NCBI GenBank assembly: GCA_028697205.1
Contig: JAQVFO010000004.1
Coordinates: forward strand, 45,342-89,462
Direction: 5' to 3'
Length of the DNA: 44,121 bases
DNA from: Candidatus Altimarinota bacterium
Lineage (GTDB): Bacteria > Patescibacteriota > Gracilibacteria > BD1-5 > UBA6164
Part shown: positions 21,427 to 33,098 of the stretch, piece by piece
Position numbering within the stretch: the stretch's first letter is position 1
Layout of the letters: every line of letters starts with the position of its first letter
The notes under the pieces: generated by a model
The model's input: only the letters and a program-made list of their open reading frames with translations
Databases searched by the model: none
What the model was told of the DNA's origin: nothing
Position numbers and translations under genes: made by a program

Positions 21427-22392
21427 TTAGATTTTTTTAGACTTTTTAATATATTTATCTAAGTTTTTTAACAATTCTTTTAAAACATTCACATTTATAC
21501 TATTTCAAATTTGTTTATATCTTTGTTCTTTTGATATTCAAGAGTTAGTATAATTATCGCAAAATCATTGTAATCTTTCATATTCTAATTCAGTAAGATT
21601 TCTTCAAGTAAGTTTTTTAACTTCATTATTATCTAATTTTTTATTATAATATTTTTTTCTAGTTTCATCATCTTCATTAAGAATTATTCGTTTTTTAGTT
21701 CAAGAAGCAGTTAAGCAACAACAAGTATTATTTTCTAATTGAGATTTATTACTGTGATAGTTAGAATTATACCTATTAATAATCTGAATTCTAGTAAGAT
21801 AATATTTTTTATCAACATCTTTTTGTAATATATTTTTTAAAAATTCTTTTTTCTTTTTTCAAATTGGAAATTCAAAATTAAAATTTCATAATGATTTTTT
21901 TTGACCAACTATGAATATTCTAGGTCTATTTTGTACTGATCAGAATTCAGAAGCATTAAGTATCTTTCGTTTAATATTATATCATGCCTTATCAAATTCA
22001 TTATTAATTATTTTAAAAGTTTTTCATTTATTGTTAGTAAGAATTCATCTAACATTTTCAAAAATAAAAAAATCTGGTTGTTTATCTTTTAATATTCTAA
22101 CATAATCAAAAAATAAATTTCATCTGTAATCCTCAAATCATTTTTTACTTCCTGTAATGCTAAATGATTGGCAAGGGCTTCATCATAATAAGACAGAAAA
22201 ATCAGGTAAAATATCAGTATTAATTTTTGTAATATCTCAATAATTTTTATGATTTTGATAATGTTTATTATATGTTTTAAGAGAATGTTTATCTATCTCC
22301 GAGAATCATATACATTCTCGGCCTAATCATAACTCTTGAATCGTATATTCAAAGGTTCAAATTCAGCTAAAAGTACTAAAATATTTAATCAT
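21427..22392 (-). CDS. DNA (cytosine-5) methyltransferase
   Basis: A 321-aa protein with the full C5 motif series: I FSGIGTFEY (7-15), IV GGSPCQSFS with catalytic Cys74, VI FENVRG with the ENV triad (112-114), VIII QNRPRIFIVG (154-163), IX LTGRNLTELEYERLQGF, and X KQIGNSINVNV near the C-terminus. It methylates a cytosine in a short DNA target using SAM. The target-recognition region between VIII and IX is small, which suggests a short specific site. No restriction endonuclease is evident beside it, so it may be solitary. The double Gly of motif IV is TGA TGA. Confidence 0.95.
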
Positions 22393-22500
22393 ATATTAAA
22401 AGAAAAATTATAAAATGTATCTAATATTATATTAAGAAAAAATAACTCAATGGACTTTTTTTAAAAGAAAATTTTTATTTGCTCTTCTATCAGCTTTCTT

Positions 22501-22528
22501 TTGACTTTTGATAGAAAAAAAGTATATT
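22501..22528 (+). promoter_or_regulatory. Consensus sigma70-type promoter of the rod-shaped RNA
   Basis: -35 TTGACT (22501-22506), 16-nt spacer, -10 TATATT (22523-22528). The predicted start near 22535 is the first base of a long inverted repeat. The spacing is the same as in the promoter at 20847-20874. Confidence 0.72.
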
Positions 22529-22534
22529 CAAATC

Positions 22535-22743
22535 ACCACAAAATTTTACATTAATGAAGTATTCAAGAGAAATCTTGTTTATAAGTTAAAAATAAATTGG
22601 AGAATCTTATTCGAATCTCTAAGTTTAACTTATAAACTTTTTGATGTAAAATTTTGTGGTAAAAATTTTTAAGAATAAGATTTTCCACATTGTTTTAATA
22701 AATCAATAAAAAGAATCTTATCATTAAAATAAGGTTCTTTTTT
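22535..22743 (+). ncRNA. Rod-shaped structured RNA (6S-like?)
   Basis: The RNA begins with ACCACAAAATTTTACAT (22535-22551), which pairs perfectly over 17 bp with ATGTAAAATTTTGTGGT (22644-22660). After an asymmetric internal loop (about 25 nt against 6 nt) comes a second 14-bp helix, GTTTATAAGTTAAA (22577-22590) with TTTAACTTATAAAC (22624-22637), and an apical GAGAATC/GAATCTC hairpin. A terminator ends the transcript. An irregular rod with a large internal bulge recalls 6S RNA, a mimic of open promoter DNA. I see no SRP-RNA GGAA core, so 4.5S RNA is less likely. The class is unproven, but an expressed structured RNA is well supported. Confidence 0.6.
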
Positions 22744-22746
22744 ATT
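22709..22746 (+). terminator. Terminator of the rod-shaped RNA
   Basis: Stem AAAAGAATCTTAT / ATAAGGTTCTTTT (one G-T pair), 7-nt loop and T run. It lies 16 nt before the next gene. Confidence 0.82.
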
Positions 22747-22762
22747 TGCTAATTTTTTATTT

Positions 22763-23224
22763 ATGAAAAAAGAATACAAATTATGATTATGAATTATTTT
22801 ATGATTTTTTATTTTACTTATAATCTTTTATTCTATATGAAAAAAAGATCAAAATGATAAATTAGAAGAATTATGAATAAGTAATGAACAAGCTGAGAAT
22901 ATTAAAAATGAAATAAATTCTATTGAAGAAAAAAATAAATCTGACACTTTAAGTGAAGAAGAAATCAATTTTTTTAAAGAAAATTGATTAAAAGAAGATG
23001 TTAATAGAGGATTATTTTATACATATGATAAGTATCAACTAGATTCAAAAATGATTTATTTTAAAAAAGAAAATGGTAAGTGGAAGTGGTCAATACTTCT
23101 TTGAAATTGGGATGATTTAGGTGATGATAAATATGATAATCTGAATAGTATCTATAATTGATATGTTATCAAACAAGATAAAACTAAAGAAATTTTTGAA
23201 AAGCTAAGAGGATTTTCTAAATAA
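22763..23224 (+). CDS. Membrane-anchored hypothetical protein (153 aa)
   Basis: ATG 22763. One N-terminal transmembrane segment (residues about 6-25, LGLGIILGFFILLIIFYSIG) is followed by a charged, extracytoplasmic or cytoplasmic domain: a predicted helix of Glu/Asn/Lys, then a Trp-containing beta-rich part (YFKKENGKWKWSILLGNWDD). It is 36 nt upstream of the large exported beta-propeller/membrane protein, which suggests a shared envelope function. Family unknown. Confidence 0.75.
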
Positions 23225-23260
23225 GAATAATGAAAAAAATTATTAATAATATATAAAATT

Positions 23261-25561
23261 ATGAAAAAATTAATTTTTATAATACTATTTTTCTTATTTT
23301 TTCCAATTATCTCTTTTGCAGAAAATACAGAAATAAAGGAAACTCTAATATATGAGAATTATTCAAATATGTGAGATATAGTTTCATCTTTTGATTGAAG
23401 TAGTATATCATTTTCAGCAAAGAAGAAATGATGATTTGTTATAGTAAAAGATGGAAATGAAATATGACAAGAATATTATGAAATATTATATTATTCTTAT
23501 TCAGATAATTCAATTTATTATATTGCAAATAAATCATATAAATGAGAATATATTTTGTTAAAAGATTGAAAAGAAATACTCAGTATAAATTCAAAACCTA
23601 AAGAAATATATACTTCAAAGATTTGATGAAAATATGCTATAAATTTAAGAGATAGACTCATTATAAATTGAAAAGAAACTAAAATATATGATGCAATATT
23701 ATTTTTTTCCTTTTCCTATAATTGAAAAAATTATACTTACCAATTTTTAAATTGAGATTGATGATATAAAATAAACAAAGACTGAAAAGAATTAAATAAT
23801 TATGAGTATATGTATTCTCCAGTATTTTCTCCAGATTGAAAAGAATTTTCATATATTGCTGAGAAAAAGGATTGAAATTTTGTTGTAGTTAAAAATTGAC
23901 TAGAATTAAATAATAAATTTGATTCTATATGATATATAGACTATTTAGATAAATGAAACAATATATTTTATACAGCTGAGAGTAATGACAAAAAATGATT
24001 ATATATCAATAACAAATTATTAGCAACATTACCAAAGTCAGTCGATATCTCTTCAACAGCATTTAACTCTACAATTAATTGAGAATCATATGTTGTTTCT
24101 TATAAAGATAAAATAAAATTAATAAATATTTTTAATATAAATTGAAAAGAATTTAAATCCCACTCATTATCTGATATCTCTGATAGTAGTTTTTCTTTAA
24201 AAAATTCAGACTATGCAATAACTTTAGATAATAATACTAGTTATGCTAATATCATTAAAAATTGAAAAAAAATAACTTGATATGATAAAACTTATAGTCC
24301 TTTATTTTTAGATGATTGAACTTTTACTTTTATTTGAGAAAAAAATAATGAAAGATATATAGTTATAAATGAGAAAGAACAAGAAATAGAAAAATCTTGA
24401 ATTTACTCTTGAATATATTCTTTAGATTGAAAAAATATTATTTACTGGATATGAGATTGAACTTGAAAAAATAAAAAAATAGAAATTTTCTATTTAGAAA
24501 ATAAAGATTTTTTTGGTTTCACTGATAATATTGCTAATCCAAAAAATGTAAGTAAAGATCCAAGTGTAATATGATTAAACTGAATTTTGGCATTATTATA
24601 TATTTTTATGTTTTATTTCTCGGGAGCTGTTTTTAATAGTTATTTTCAAGAATCAAAATGATTCATTAATAAAATTAATAATAGATTAACAATATATTGG
24701 GGAAAATTATGAACTAGTTTATATACTTTATTTTTTAAAATTCTTAAAACGATAAAAAATAAAGAAATAAATAATTTTTTCATAAAAATAATAAATTTCA
24801 TATCAAAATATTCACATAAAATAAATATTATAATTTGATTTATAGTTTTATGAATTATATCTCAAATACTTGTTTGAGAATTAGATTTAAATAGTACTAA
24901 TGGTTATATATTTCTAATTATCTTAATATTAGTAGTTTGAATTTTATCACTATTAAAAGATTTAATTTTATATCTAAATCTAAAAAAATCCGAGAAAGAA
25001 AAAATCAAAATAGAATTAATTCCATCTTGATTTATATTTCTTTCACTAGTCGCAATATTTGTAAATTTAATGAAAATAGTACCTTGAACTTTATTTTGAG
25101 CAACTCATAAGTTAAATATATCTGAAGAAGTAAAAGAAAAATCAGAAAATTGATTAACTTTACTTTATATATTGTTTTGAGTTTATCTAATATGAATTTG
25201 ATTTTGGTTTAGTTCTTTACTATTCCAAGAAAACTCTATTTTTTATAAATTAGCATTAACAAATTATTTTTCTATATCATCTGATATTTTCTTTAATTTA
25301 TTACCATTTTGATTATTTTGGTGAGTATCTATTTTTAATAATAAAACAAAAAATATTAAACTATATTGGACTATATTTATGTTTATATCTTTCTTTACAT
25401 TATTACATACTATTTTTAATCGTGATTGAGATTTTTGAAAAGTTTTATCTCTTCAAAATAATAATTTAAATATTTTTATAATTATTTTAATATCTTGGTT
25501 ATTAGTTACATTTTGATTTTGGTTTTATAATAAAAAAATCTCTAAAACTATTAATTCTTAA
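23261..25561 (+). CDS. Exported TolB/WD40-like beta-propeller with C-terminal multi-pass membrane domain
   Basis: A 766-aa protein. The signal peptide is residues 1-21 (hydrophobic run ending ISFAE). Residues about 25-420 are repeating beta blades marked by recurrent DGKE/NGKE turns (KDGKEI, INGKET, KDGKELNN, FSPDGKEFSYIAEKKDG, SLDGKNIIYW), typical of TolB-like propellers. Residues about 430-766 contain around seven or eight transmembrane helices. One segment (AIFVNLMKIVPGTLFGATHK to NLLPFG) vaguely recalls site-2-protease-like folds but has no HExxH. A surface sensor or binding role is inferred. It is followed 11 nt later by another membrane protein. Confidence 0.78.
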
Positions 25562-25572
25562 TTTTTTGAAAT

Positions 25573-26262
25573 ATGGATTTTATAAATTTAAACTGAATAA
25601 TAGATTTCTTTTATCAAACAGATAAACAGAAACATATGGCTGTTAGTGCAATTATTTTAATATTTGATTTTTGTATTAGATACTATTTTATACAAAAAAA
25701 ATCTAACTCATTATATGCAATTGCTTTTGCACTTAGAGATACTATTTTAATATGATTACTTAAAGAATTTATTGATATGATGTGATTTGGCGAAGCTAGT
25801 GTAATGGATTTTGTATGAGATAGTTTATGATTTTTATTTCCAATTTATTTATATTTTTCATACAAAGAAAGTAAAAAATTATGAAATAAAGATATTTTTA
25901 ATTATACCGATGATATTTTCAGACAAATCTTTATCGGCATAAAATTAGTTTGAAAAGAAACTTGAGAATCCTTTAAATATTGATTTTGATATTTTACAAA
26001 ATTAATCAAAGATAAAATTAATGAAGATAGTTTTAGTGATATGGAAATGTTTAAACTAAAAAATAAGTCAAAAATAGAATTACAAGAATGAATATGATCT
26101 ATAAAAAATATAATAAAAGTGATAAAATACTTTTTTATATTTATTATTTATTGAACTTTGGAATTTGTTATAGAGTTAGTAAAAATGCCGTTTTTTGTTT
26201 TATTTAAAACATTTTACATATTTTTTAATAGTATGGCCTTTGTGTTAAATAAGTATAAATAA
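25573..26262 (+). CDS. Multi-pass membrane protein (229 aa)
   Basis: ATG 25573, 11 nt after the propeller gene. Hydrophobic segments lie near residues 22-38, 48-62, 72-90 and in the C-terminal 45 residues. The segment LLKEFIDMMGFGEASVMDFVGDSLGFL contains the K-E-x-x-D...D-x-x-x-D-x-x-G arrangement seen in VanZ-like or DUF2279-like membrane proteins; this is a weak resemblance. The C-terminal half alternates charged and hydrophobic stretches. Operon partner of the two preceding genes. Confidence 0.72.
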
Positions 26263-26268
26263 TTTTTA

Positions 26269-26296
26269 AGGAAGATAACACATCTTCCTCTTTTTA
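26269..26296. terminator. Bidirectional terminator between convergent genes
   Basis: Stem AGGAAGAT / ATCTTCCT with a 5-nt loop, followed by T on the plus strand. It overlaps the stop codon of the leftward 103-aa gene. Confidence 0.7.
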
Positions 26297-26605
26297 TGCT
26301 TCCATGAAAAACCTTCAAAATTCTTTAAAGAACTTTTTCTTTTCATCTTCATGAAAATGCTTTTGTCTTTTTTCGAACCATTGCATAATTTGGAAAATAT
26401 CAACTATTTTTAGATCTTCTCATAATTTATTCTCCCCATGAATAATATTACAAGTATAATTATAAATGAAATACTCTCCGTTTTTTGTTTTATATAATAT
26501 TTCAGTTAATTCATCTAGATTAAGTTCAAGATTATGAATTCAGCAATAAGTAATTTTATCAGATTTTTCAGTATCATAAATTTTCCCTTTTATAATTTTG
26601 TACAT
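26294..26605 (-). CDS. Hypothetical protein (103 aa)
   Basis: ATG 26605 to TAA. It begins MYKIIKGKIYDTEKSDKITY, followed by beta strands (TKNGEYFIYNYTCNIIHGEN) and an amphipathic, strongly charged C-terminal helix (QWFEKRQKHFHEDEKKKFFK). The order resembles small switch-like proteins of phage or mobile origin found in many bacteria, though I cannot name a family. It is alone, convergent with the membrane-protein operon. Confidence 0.7.
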
Positions 26606-26934
26606 ATTTTTTAAATTAATAATAAATGAAAATATTATATATAATGAAATTATCATTTTTTAGGAAAAATGTAATTTTTTTTTGAAAAAGTATTTTTATC
26701 TAACAACGAATATGAAAAAGTAACTTCAAAATACAACTATAAAATAATCATATTCTTAAAATTAATTATTTTAATATAATTTTCATTATTACAAATGAGT
26801 TGAAATATTTACAATAAATTAGTCATTCATAATGATTTTAATGTATAATTTTTATTAATGAGAATAACAAAAAGAGAGTATTTTTCTAGAATTCCTCTCT
26901 TTATTAATGAAAATAGTATTATTATAATATTATT
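26606..26934. other. AT-rich gap without a recognised gene
   Basis: Contains only very AT-rich sequence, tiny frames under 45 codons, and a hairpin AAAGAGAG / CTCTCTTT at about 26871-26902 that may terminate the leftward AAA+ gene (minus-strand T-rich flank). Confidence 0.5.
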
Positions 26935-28263
26935 TTACTTTCTAAATCAGACTAATTTTCATTTCTTAAACTGATTTTTAAATATATAATTTTTCATTAA
27001 AAATAACTTTATTTCAATATAGATAATATTTCTAATTCACCTGAATCATTGAGAATAGTCAAACTTTTTAACTTTATCATTAAATTTTTCTAAATTAGGT
27101 AGCCTATCCCATGTAATATCAAAATTGTAACATAATTCAATTTTAAGATTTCTAAACTCTTTTTCAAAATATTCTTTAAATTGATTACTTTTTAGTGGAT
27201 TAAAAAAGAAAAAATTATTTCATCTATTCAAACGGTTAAATACGCTTATGTTAATTTTTAATTTATTCTTGAAATAATCTTCAATATATCCAGAATCTAT
27301 CTTCTTTTTTTCAATTTTAGTTTTTTTATTTTGCCCAATATCAAATCATATTTTATTATAATTATTCATTAACTTATTTTCATATTGATCATATCAAAGG
27401 TTTGAATTAAATACGAAAATAAAATTTGAAAGATCTATTTTTCTACTGTTATTTTTGGTGTAAACTTCCTTATTATTAATAATATTCATGATAGTTGTAA
27501 AAAATGTATTTATATTTCAATTTTCAGTAGTCATACCTTTTTCAATTTCATCGAAAACTAGAATTAATTTTCAATCATGTTTTTTAGCAATATCATTTAT
27601 ATTTTCCATTATACTATCATTACTTGAATATCAGTCTGTGGCTCATAGAAGCGAATTTAGTTCAATAAAGTGGTATTGCGACATGTCAATTATATAATAT
27701 CAAAAGTTTAATTTTTCAGCTATTAACTCCATTATATAGTTTTTTCATGATCAACTCGGTCAGAAATTGAAAAATACTCCTAAATTTTTATCATTATTTT
27801 CGTTACGATAAGTATTTAGCATAAAATTACTTATATACTGATCTATAACATGATTTTGACCGATAATTTTTATTTTTAAATATCTCTCTAGTTCAATTAA
27901 CTCATCCATTTTAAAAGAATATAATGTATCATTTTTAACTTTTTTATTGTTTTTAAGATGTTTTGGCTTTTCTCATTCTACATATTCTATTTCTCAGTTT
28001 CACTTATTTACTTCTGTGAACCGAACCTCTTTGAAATCGATTACATCATCAAATTTTTCCTCTTTCTTATTTTCTTTGTTTTTTTCTTTTTTTGAAGAAT
28101 GTTTTTTTATAAAATTTTTCATCATTTGCATTTGTTCTTCATCGTTTTTATTTCTATAATCTTGTTTATAAATATCAGGTACTTTAAAAATATTTTCTTG
28201 AGCGAGTAATAAATTGATATCAGCATTAATACCTTTTTCATTTTCTTTGTTTATTTCTGTCAT
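26935..28263 (-). CDS. AAA+ ATPase of Clp D2 type, defence-associated
   Basis: A 442-aa protein. Residues 1-120 are charged and partly coiled (KKHSSKKEKNKENKKEEK). The AAA+ domain follows: IIGQNHVIDQYISNFMLNTY (like the VIGQ-x-x-A box of ClpA/ClpB D2), Walker A GPSGSGKN at 168-175, IDMSQYHFIELNSLLGATDG (the substrate-loop region, ending in G as in ClpB's GAPPGY), and Walker B LILVFDEIEKG near 228-238. The C-terminal lid is short. A remodelling ATPase for nucleic-acid or protein complexes is likely. Divergent from the R-M operon with a 225-nt shared promoter region. Confidence 0.8.
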
Positions 28264-28488
28264 AGACTCAATAGTTAGGAAATAAAATAGATTTATATTT
28301 TACCCGCTTTTTAATATAAGTCAGCCATTACTTTTTATTTTCTATTGGCAATTTTTTAAAATGTGCTATTTGGAGTGAATTGAAATATTAATTTTTTATT
28401 AATTTTTGAAACTTTTTTATAGTTTTAAGTTGAGATTTTCAAGAAAATATGTATAGTGAAAACATAATAAATATGTAAAAAATATTGC

Positions 28489-31482
28489 ATGAGTATAAAA
28501 AAAGTAATCTCAGATCTTGTTGAAAAGTATGAACAAGATAGAGAAAACTATATAAATCTAAAGTATAATGAAACTCAATTAAGAAACGACTTTCTTGATC
28601 CCTTTTTTACTGCTCTTTGATGGGATATAAATAATTCTCAATGAAAGACAACAAACGAAAGAGAAGTTATTTTAGAAGAATCTTTAAAAGCTAATATATC
28701 TGAAAACTCAAAAAAACCTGATTATACATTCCGTTTATTTTCAGAAAGAAAATTTTTTCTTGAAGCTAAAAAACCTAATGTTAAAATTGAATCAAATTCA
28801 GATAGTGCTAAGCAAGTTCGTCGTTATTGATTTACAGCTAAATTAAAAATATCAGTATTGTCAAATTTTGAATATTTATCAATATATGACTGTTCAGAGG
28901 AAGTTAAAGAAAGCGATACAACAAATACAGCTATTATTAAAAGATACTATTACAAAGATTATGTTAAAAATTTTGAAGAAATATATAGTTATTTAAGTAA
29001 AGAATCTGTTTACTCATGAAAATTTGATATAATTTGGTCTGATATTGAAAGTAGACTTAATCATTTTAGTGTAGATGATTTATTTTTAAAACAAATTAAC
29101 GAATGGAGACTTTCTCTTTGAAGTGAAATATATAAACATCAACCTTGAATAAATGAGTTAGAGTTAAATGATTTAGTACAGAGTTATATAAACAGTATAA
29201 TATTTTTAAGAGTATGTGAAGATAGAAATTTAGAAGAATATAAAGAACTTTTATCTTTTGCTTCAAAAAAAGATTTTCAAGCACTAATCAATAAATTTGA
29301 AAAAGCAGATAAAAAATATAATTCTTGATTATTCAATCAAAAACTGGCAAATAAAATTATTTCAGATAATAGTTCTATTTTTTGGAAAATAATAAATAAA
29401 TTATATTATCCTGAAAGTCCTTATTCTTTCTCTGTTTTTTCATCTGATATTCTTTGAAATATCTACGAAATATTTCTTGCAGAAAAACTAAAAATAGAAA
29501 ATAATAATGTATTTTTAATTAAAAAACCTGAAAATATTGATAGAGATATTGTAACAACTCCAACCAATATTATACAATCTATATTAAGAGATACAGTAAT
29601 TTCTTATTGTGAATGAAAAAGTGATGACAATATTTTTAACTCAAAGATTGCTGATATATCATGTTGATCTTGAGCATTTTTATTAGAAACTTTTCAACTT
29701 TTGAATGACTTTTTTATTGACTATTATTTACAAAGTGATAAAGATAAACTCATACAAATAGGAATTAATTCATACAAATTAAAGTTTGAAGTAAAGAAAA
29801 AAATATTGGTTAATTGTATTTATGGTATAGATAAAGATTATAATGCTGTTCAAGCATGTAAATTTTGATTATTATTAAAACTTTTAGAAGAAGAGGATAA
29901 TAATACTATACCTAATTTAAAGCCTATATTACCTTCTTTAGATAATAATATAATATTTTGAAACTCTTTAATTGAATCTGACTATATTAAAAATACAGAA
30001 GATATTACAGATATAAATCCCTTAAATTTATGAACAGAAAAATTTGATATTATTATATGAAATCCCCCATATCTCAAATCTGAGGATATGAAAAATATAA
30101 CACCTAAAGAGTTAGTATTATATGAAAAATATTATAAATCAGCTTATAAACAGTTTGATAAATATTTTTTATTTATTGAAAGAGCTTTAAAATTATTAAA
30201 AACAAATTGATATTTTTGATTTATTGTACCAAGTAAATTTATAAAAGTTTGATCTTGAAAAGAATTAAGAAATATTTTAAAAGAGTCTAAAAATTTAACA
30301 AAACTTGTATCATTTTGAGCAAATCAAATATTTAAAGATAAAACAACATATACATGTTTGTTATTTTTAAATAAATCTTCAAATGAAGTTTTTAAGTATA
30401 CAGAAATAAATAACTTTAATGATTGGAAAATTCGTAATATAAAAGATGATATCTATGATACTATTGAAATCGACTCTTTAGATACAGATAATTGGATATT
30501 AGTTCCATGAAATTTAAAAGAAGTATTTCATAAAATTAATTCTAAAAGTATAAAACTTGAAGAGTTACTCTGAGATTGAAATATTTTTAATTGAATTCAA
30601 ACTAGTGCAAATAAAGTTTATATTCACAAGCCAATTAAAGAAGATGAAAATTATTATTATTTTATTAAAGATAAAAATACTTGGAAAATAGAAAAAGATT
30701 TAACTAGACCATATTTTCAAACATCTAACTGAGATGATAATTTAAATACATATCGTAAGTTTCAACCAAATAGTTTTGTTATATATCCATATAAAAAAAT
30801 AGATGATAATATTGAATTAGTTTGATTATCAGAATTAGAGAAAGATTATCCTTTTGCATATAATTATCTTAATACATATAAAACTGAACTTAATAATGAT
30901 AAAAGAGATATTAAACCGACTCCAAGGACTGAAAATGAATGGTATCGCTATTGAAGACATCAAAGTTTAGATAAATGTGAAATTGATAAAAAAATAATAG
31001 TATGAGTCTTATCTATTTGAAATAAATATGCCATTGATGAATATAAAACTTTGATATCTTCTTGATGAACAGCTGGATATTGTATTATAAGTTTACCAGA
31101 TAATTTTAGTTACTCTATATATTATATTCAGGCACTACTAAATTCTAAATATTTAGAATGGTATTCTTCTTTGATAGGGGAAATTTTTAGATGATGATAT
31201 ATAGCTAGATGAACAAAAGTACTAAAGCAATTGCCAATAATTAAAATTGATTTTTCTATACAAGAACAAAAAGAAATACATGATTCTATAAGTAATTTAC
31301 AAAAAGAGTTAATTGATTTAAATGAAAAAATTGAGCAATCAATTGATAGAAACAAACTACCTTTACAAAGAATATTTGAACAAAAGAAATTTCAATTAGA
31401 TTCTAATTTACAAGAATTATTTAATCTTTGAGATGATGATAATTTAATACCTATAATATCTAAGATATATGAAATTAATTAA
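28489..31482 (+). CDS. Type IIG-like restriction-modification protein (nuclease, N6-adenine methylase, specificity)
   Basis: A 997-aa protein. An N-terminal PD-(D/E)xK-like nuclease shows KPDYTF (Asp78) followed by FFLEAKK (Glu92, Lys94). The methylase core has SAM motif ADISCGSGAFLLE near residue 388 and catalytic IGNPPYLKS (N525-Y528). The C-terminal third (after about residue 640) looks like a target-recognition domain (ISSGGTAGYCIISLP, ALLNSKYLEWY) followed by a coiled helix (IQEQKEIHDSISNLQKEL). It would cut and methylate DNA at one target. It is the first gene of the defence operon and overlaps the next gene by 14 nt. Confidence 0.88.
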
Positions 31483-33073
31483 AGATGCTTCATGACAAAA
31501 ACTAAGAGGCTGATTTTATACACCTGAAAGAATAGCTCATTTTATGTTAAAATGGGCTTTAAATGGTAGAGAAAATGCAGATATTTTAGAGCCTAGTTGT
31601 TGAGATTGAGTATTCCTAGAACAATTATGAAATAATAGTTTCAATTATAATTCGATTACATGAATTGAGTTAGATATTATAGAGGCTAGAAAATCAAAAG
31701 ATTTAAATATAAAGAATAGTGAAGTAATAAATTCAGATTTTCATACTTTTTGTAATTCAACAAATAAAAGATTTGATATTGTTATATGAAATCCTCCTTA
31801 TATTCGTTATCAATACTTTGATAAAAAACAACAAGATGAAGCTGAAAAAATATTTAAAAAAGTAAATATAAAATATTCAAAACTAACTAATGCTTGGGTA
31901 TCTTTTGTTATATGATCTTGTTTGTTATTAAAAGAACAATGAAAAATTTGATTTGTTTTACCTGCAGAACTTTTACAAGTTTCCTATGCTAAACCTTTAA
32001 GAAATTTTTTGGCTCATTTTTTTCATAAAATTAATATTATATCTTTTAAAAAATTAGTTTTTCCAGATATACAGCAAGAAGTAGTATTATTACTTTGTGA
32101 AAAGAATTGAATCGATAAACACTTGATAGAACATATAGAAGTTACTGATATAGATGAATTGGAAAAAATAGATTTAAATCTATTAAAAACACCAAAAAAA
32201 GAAATTGATTTTGAGGAAAATAAATGGACTTTTTATTTTCTTGAGCAAGATGAAGTTGACTTAATTGAGAAAATTAAACACTCAAATCTAGTTCCTAAAA
32301 TTAAAAAATATGCTGATGTCGAAGTATGAATAACTACCTGAGCAAATGATTATTTTTCTGTATCAAATGAAATAGTAAAGGATTTTTCATTAAATGAATT
32401 TGCAAAACCTTTGATATGAAGAAGTATACAAGCAAATAGTTTAATATTTACAGAAGAAGATTGGTATAAAAATAATAAATCAAATATAAAAAGTAATTTA
32501 TTGGTTTTTAAAGAAAAAAAAGAAATAAAAAATAAAAAAGTTTTAGATTATATAAAACTTGGAGAAGAAAAATGAATTAATAAATGATATAAATGTAAAA
32601 TTCGTGATGAATGGCAAATTATTCCTTCAATAAAACTTTCAAATGCTTTATTTACTAGAAGAAATAATCTTTTTCCTAAACTTATTGAAAATTTAGCAGA
32701 AGCATATACTACTGATACTATGCATCGTGTATTTATAAAAGAAAATGTTAACAAAAGATCTTTTATTGCTAGTTTTTATAATTCTTTATCTTTTGCTTTT
32801 TCTGAAATAGTTTGAAGAAGTTATTGATGATGAGTATTAGAATTAATGCCAAGTGAAGTTGGAGATATTTTATTACCCTATAATGAAAGCAATAGCGAAT
32901 TATTAGATACTTTAGATATAATGATTAGAGAAAAAAGGAATATTGAAGAAATATTAGATTATTCAGATAATATTATTTTAAAAAAATGATATGGTTTTAC
33001 TGATAAAGAAATAAAAACTTTTAGAAGAATTTGGAAAAGATTATCTTGAAGAAGATTGGGAAGAAAGAATTAA
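31469..33073 (+). CDS. N6-adenine DNA methyltransferase with recognition domain
   Basis: A 534-aa methylase whose ATG overlaps the preceding stop. GGFYTPERIAHFML opens the fold, SAM motif ILEPSCGDGVFLEQ is at residues 39-52, and catalytic GNPPY is at 107-111, as in the TaqI/Eco57I group. GKIGFVLPAELLQVSYAKPL and the later GRSYGGGVLELMPSEVGDI fit a target-recognition half. It methylates adenine in a specific site. It may protect the host from the fused nuclease encoded just upstream, forming a two-methylase system, or it may have its own target. Confidence 0.9.
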
Positions 33074-33098
33074 AAATAATATCTAAGTATTATAAAAA

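Noticed and set aside
22535-22743. 4.5S / SRP RNA
   Set aside because: The helix is rod-like but the conserved GGAA tetraloop and asymmetric-loop core are absent.
26823-26990. Rightward 43-codon frame
   Set aside because: It overlaps the C-terminus of the AAA+ gene antisense and has no supporting motif or leader.
27488-28159. Rightward reading frames of about 70 codons
   Set aside because: They lie antisense to the AAA+ ATPase, which has Walker motifs in the leftward frame.
28489-33073. Classical type I HsdR/HsdM/HsdS system
   Set aside because: There is no helicase domain in the first gene and no separate HsdS; the nuclease, methylase and specificity parts are on one chain.
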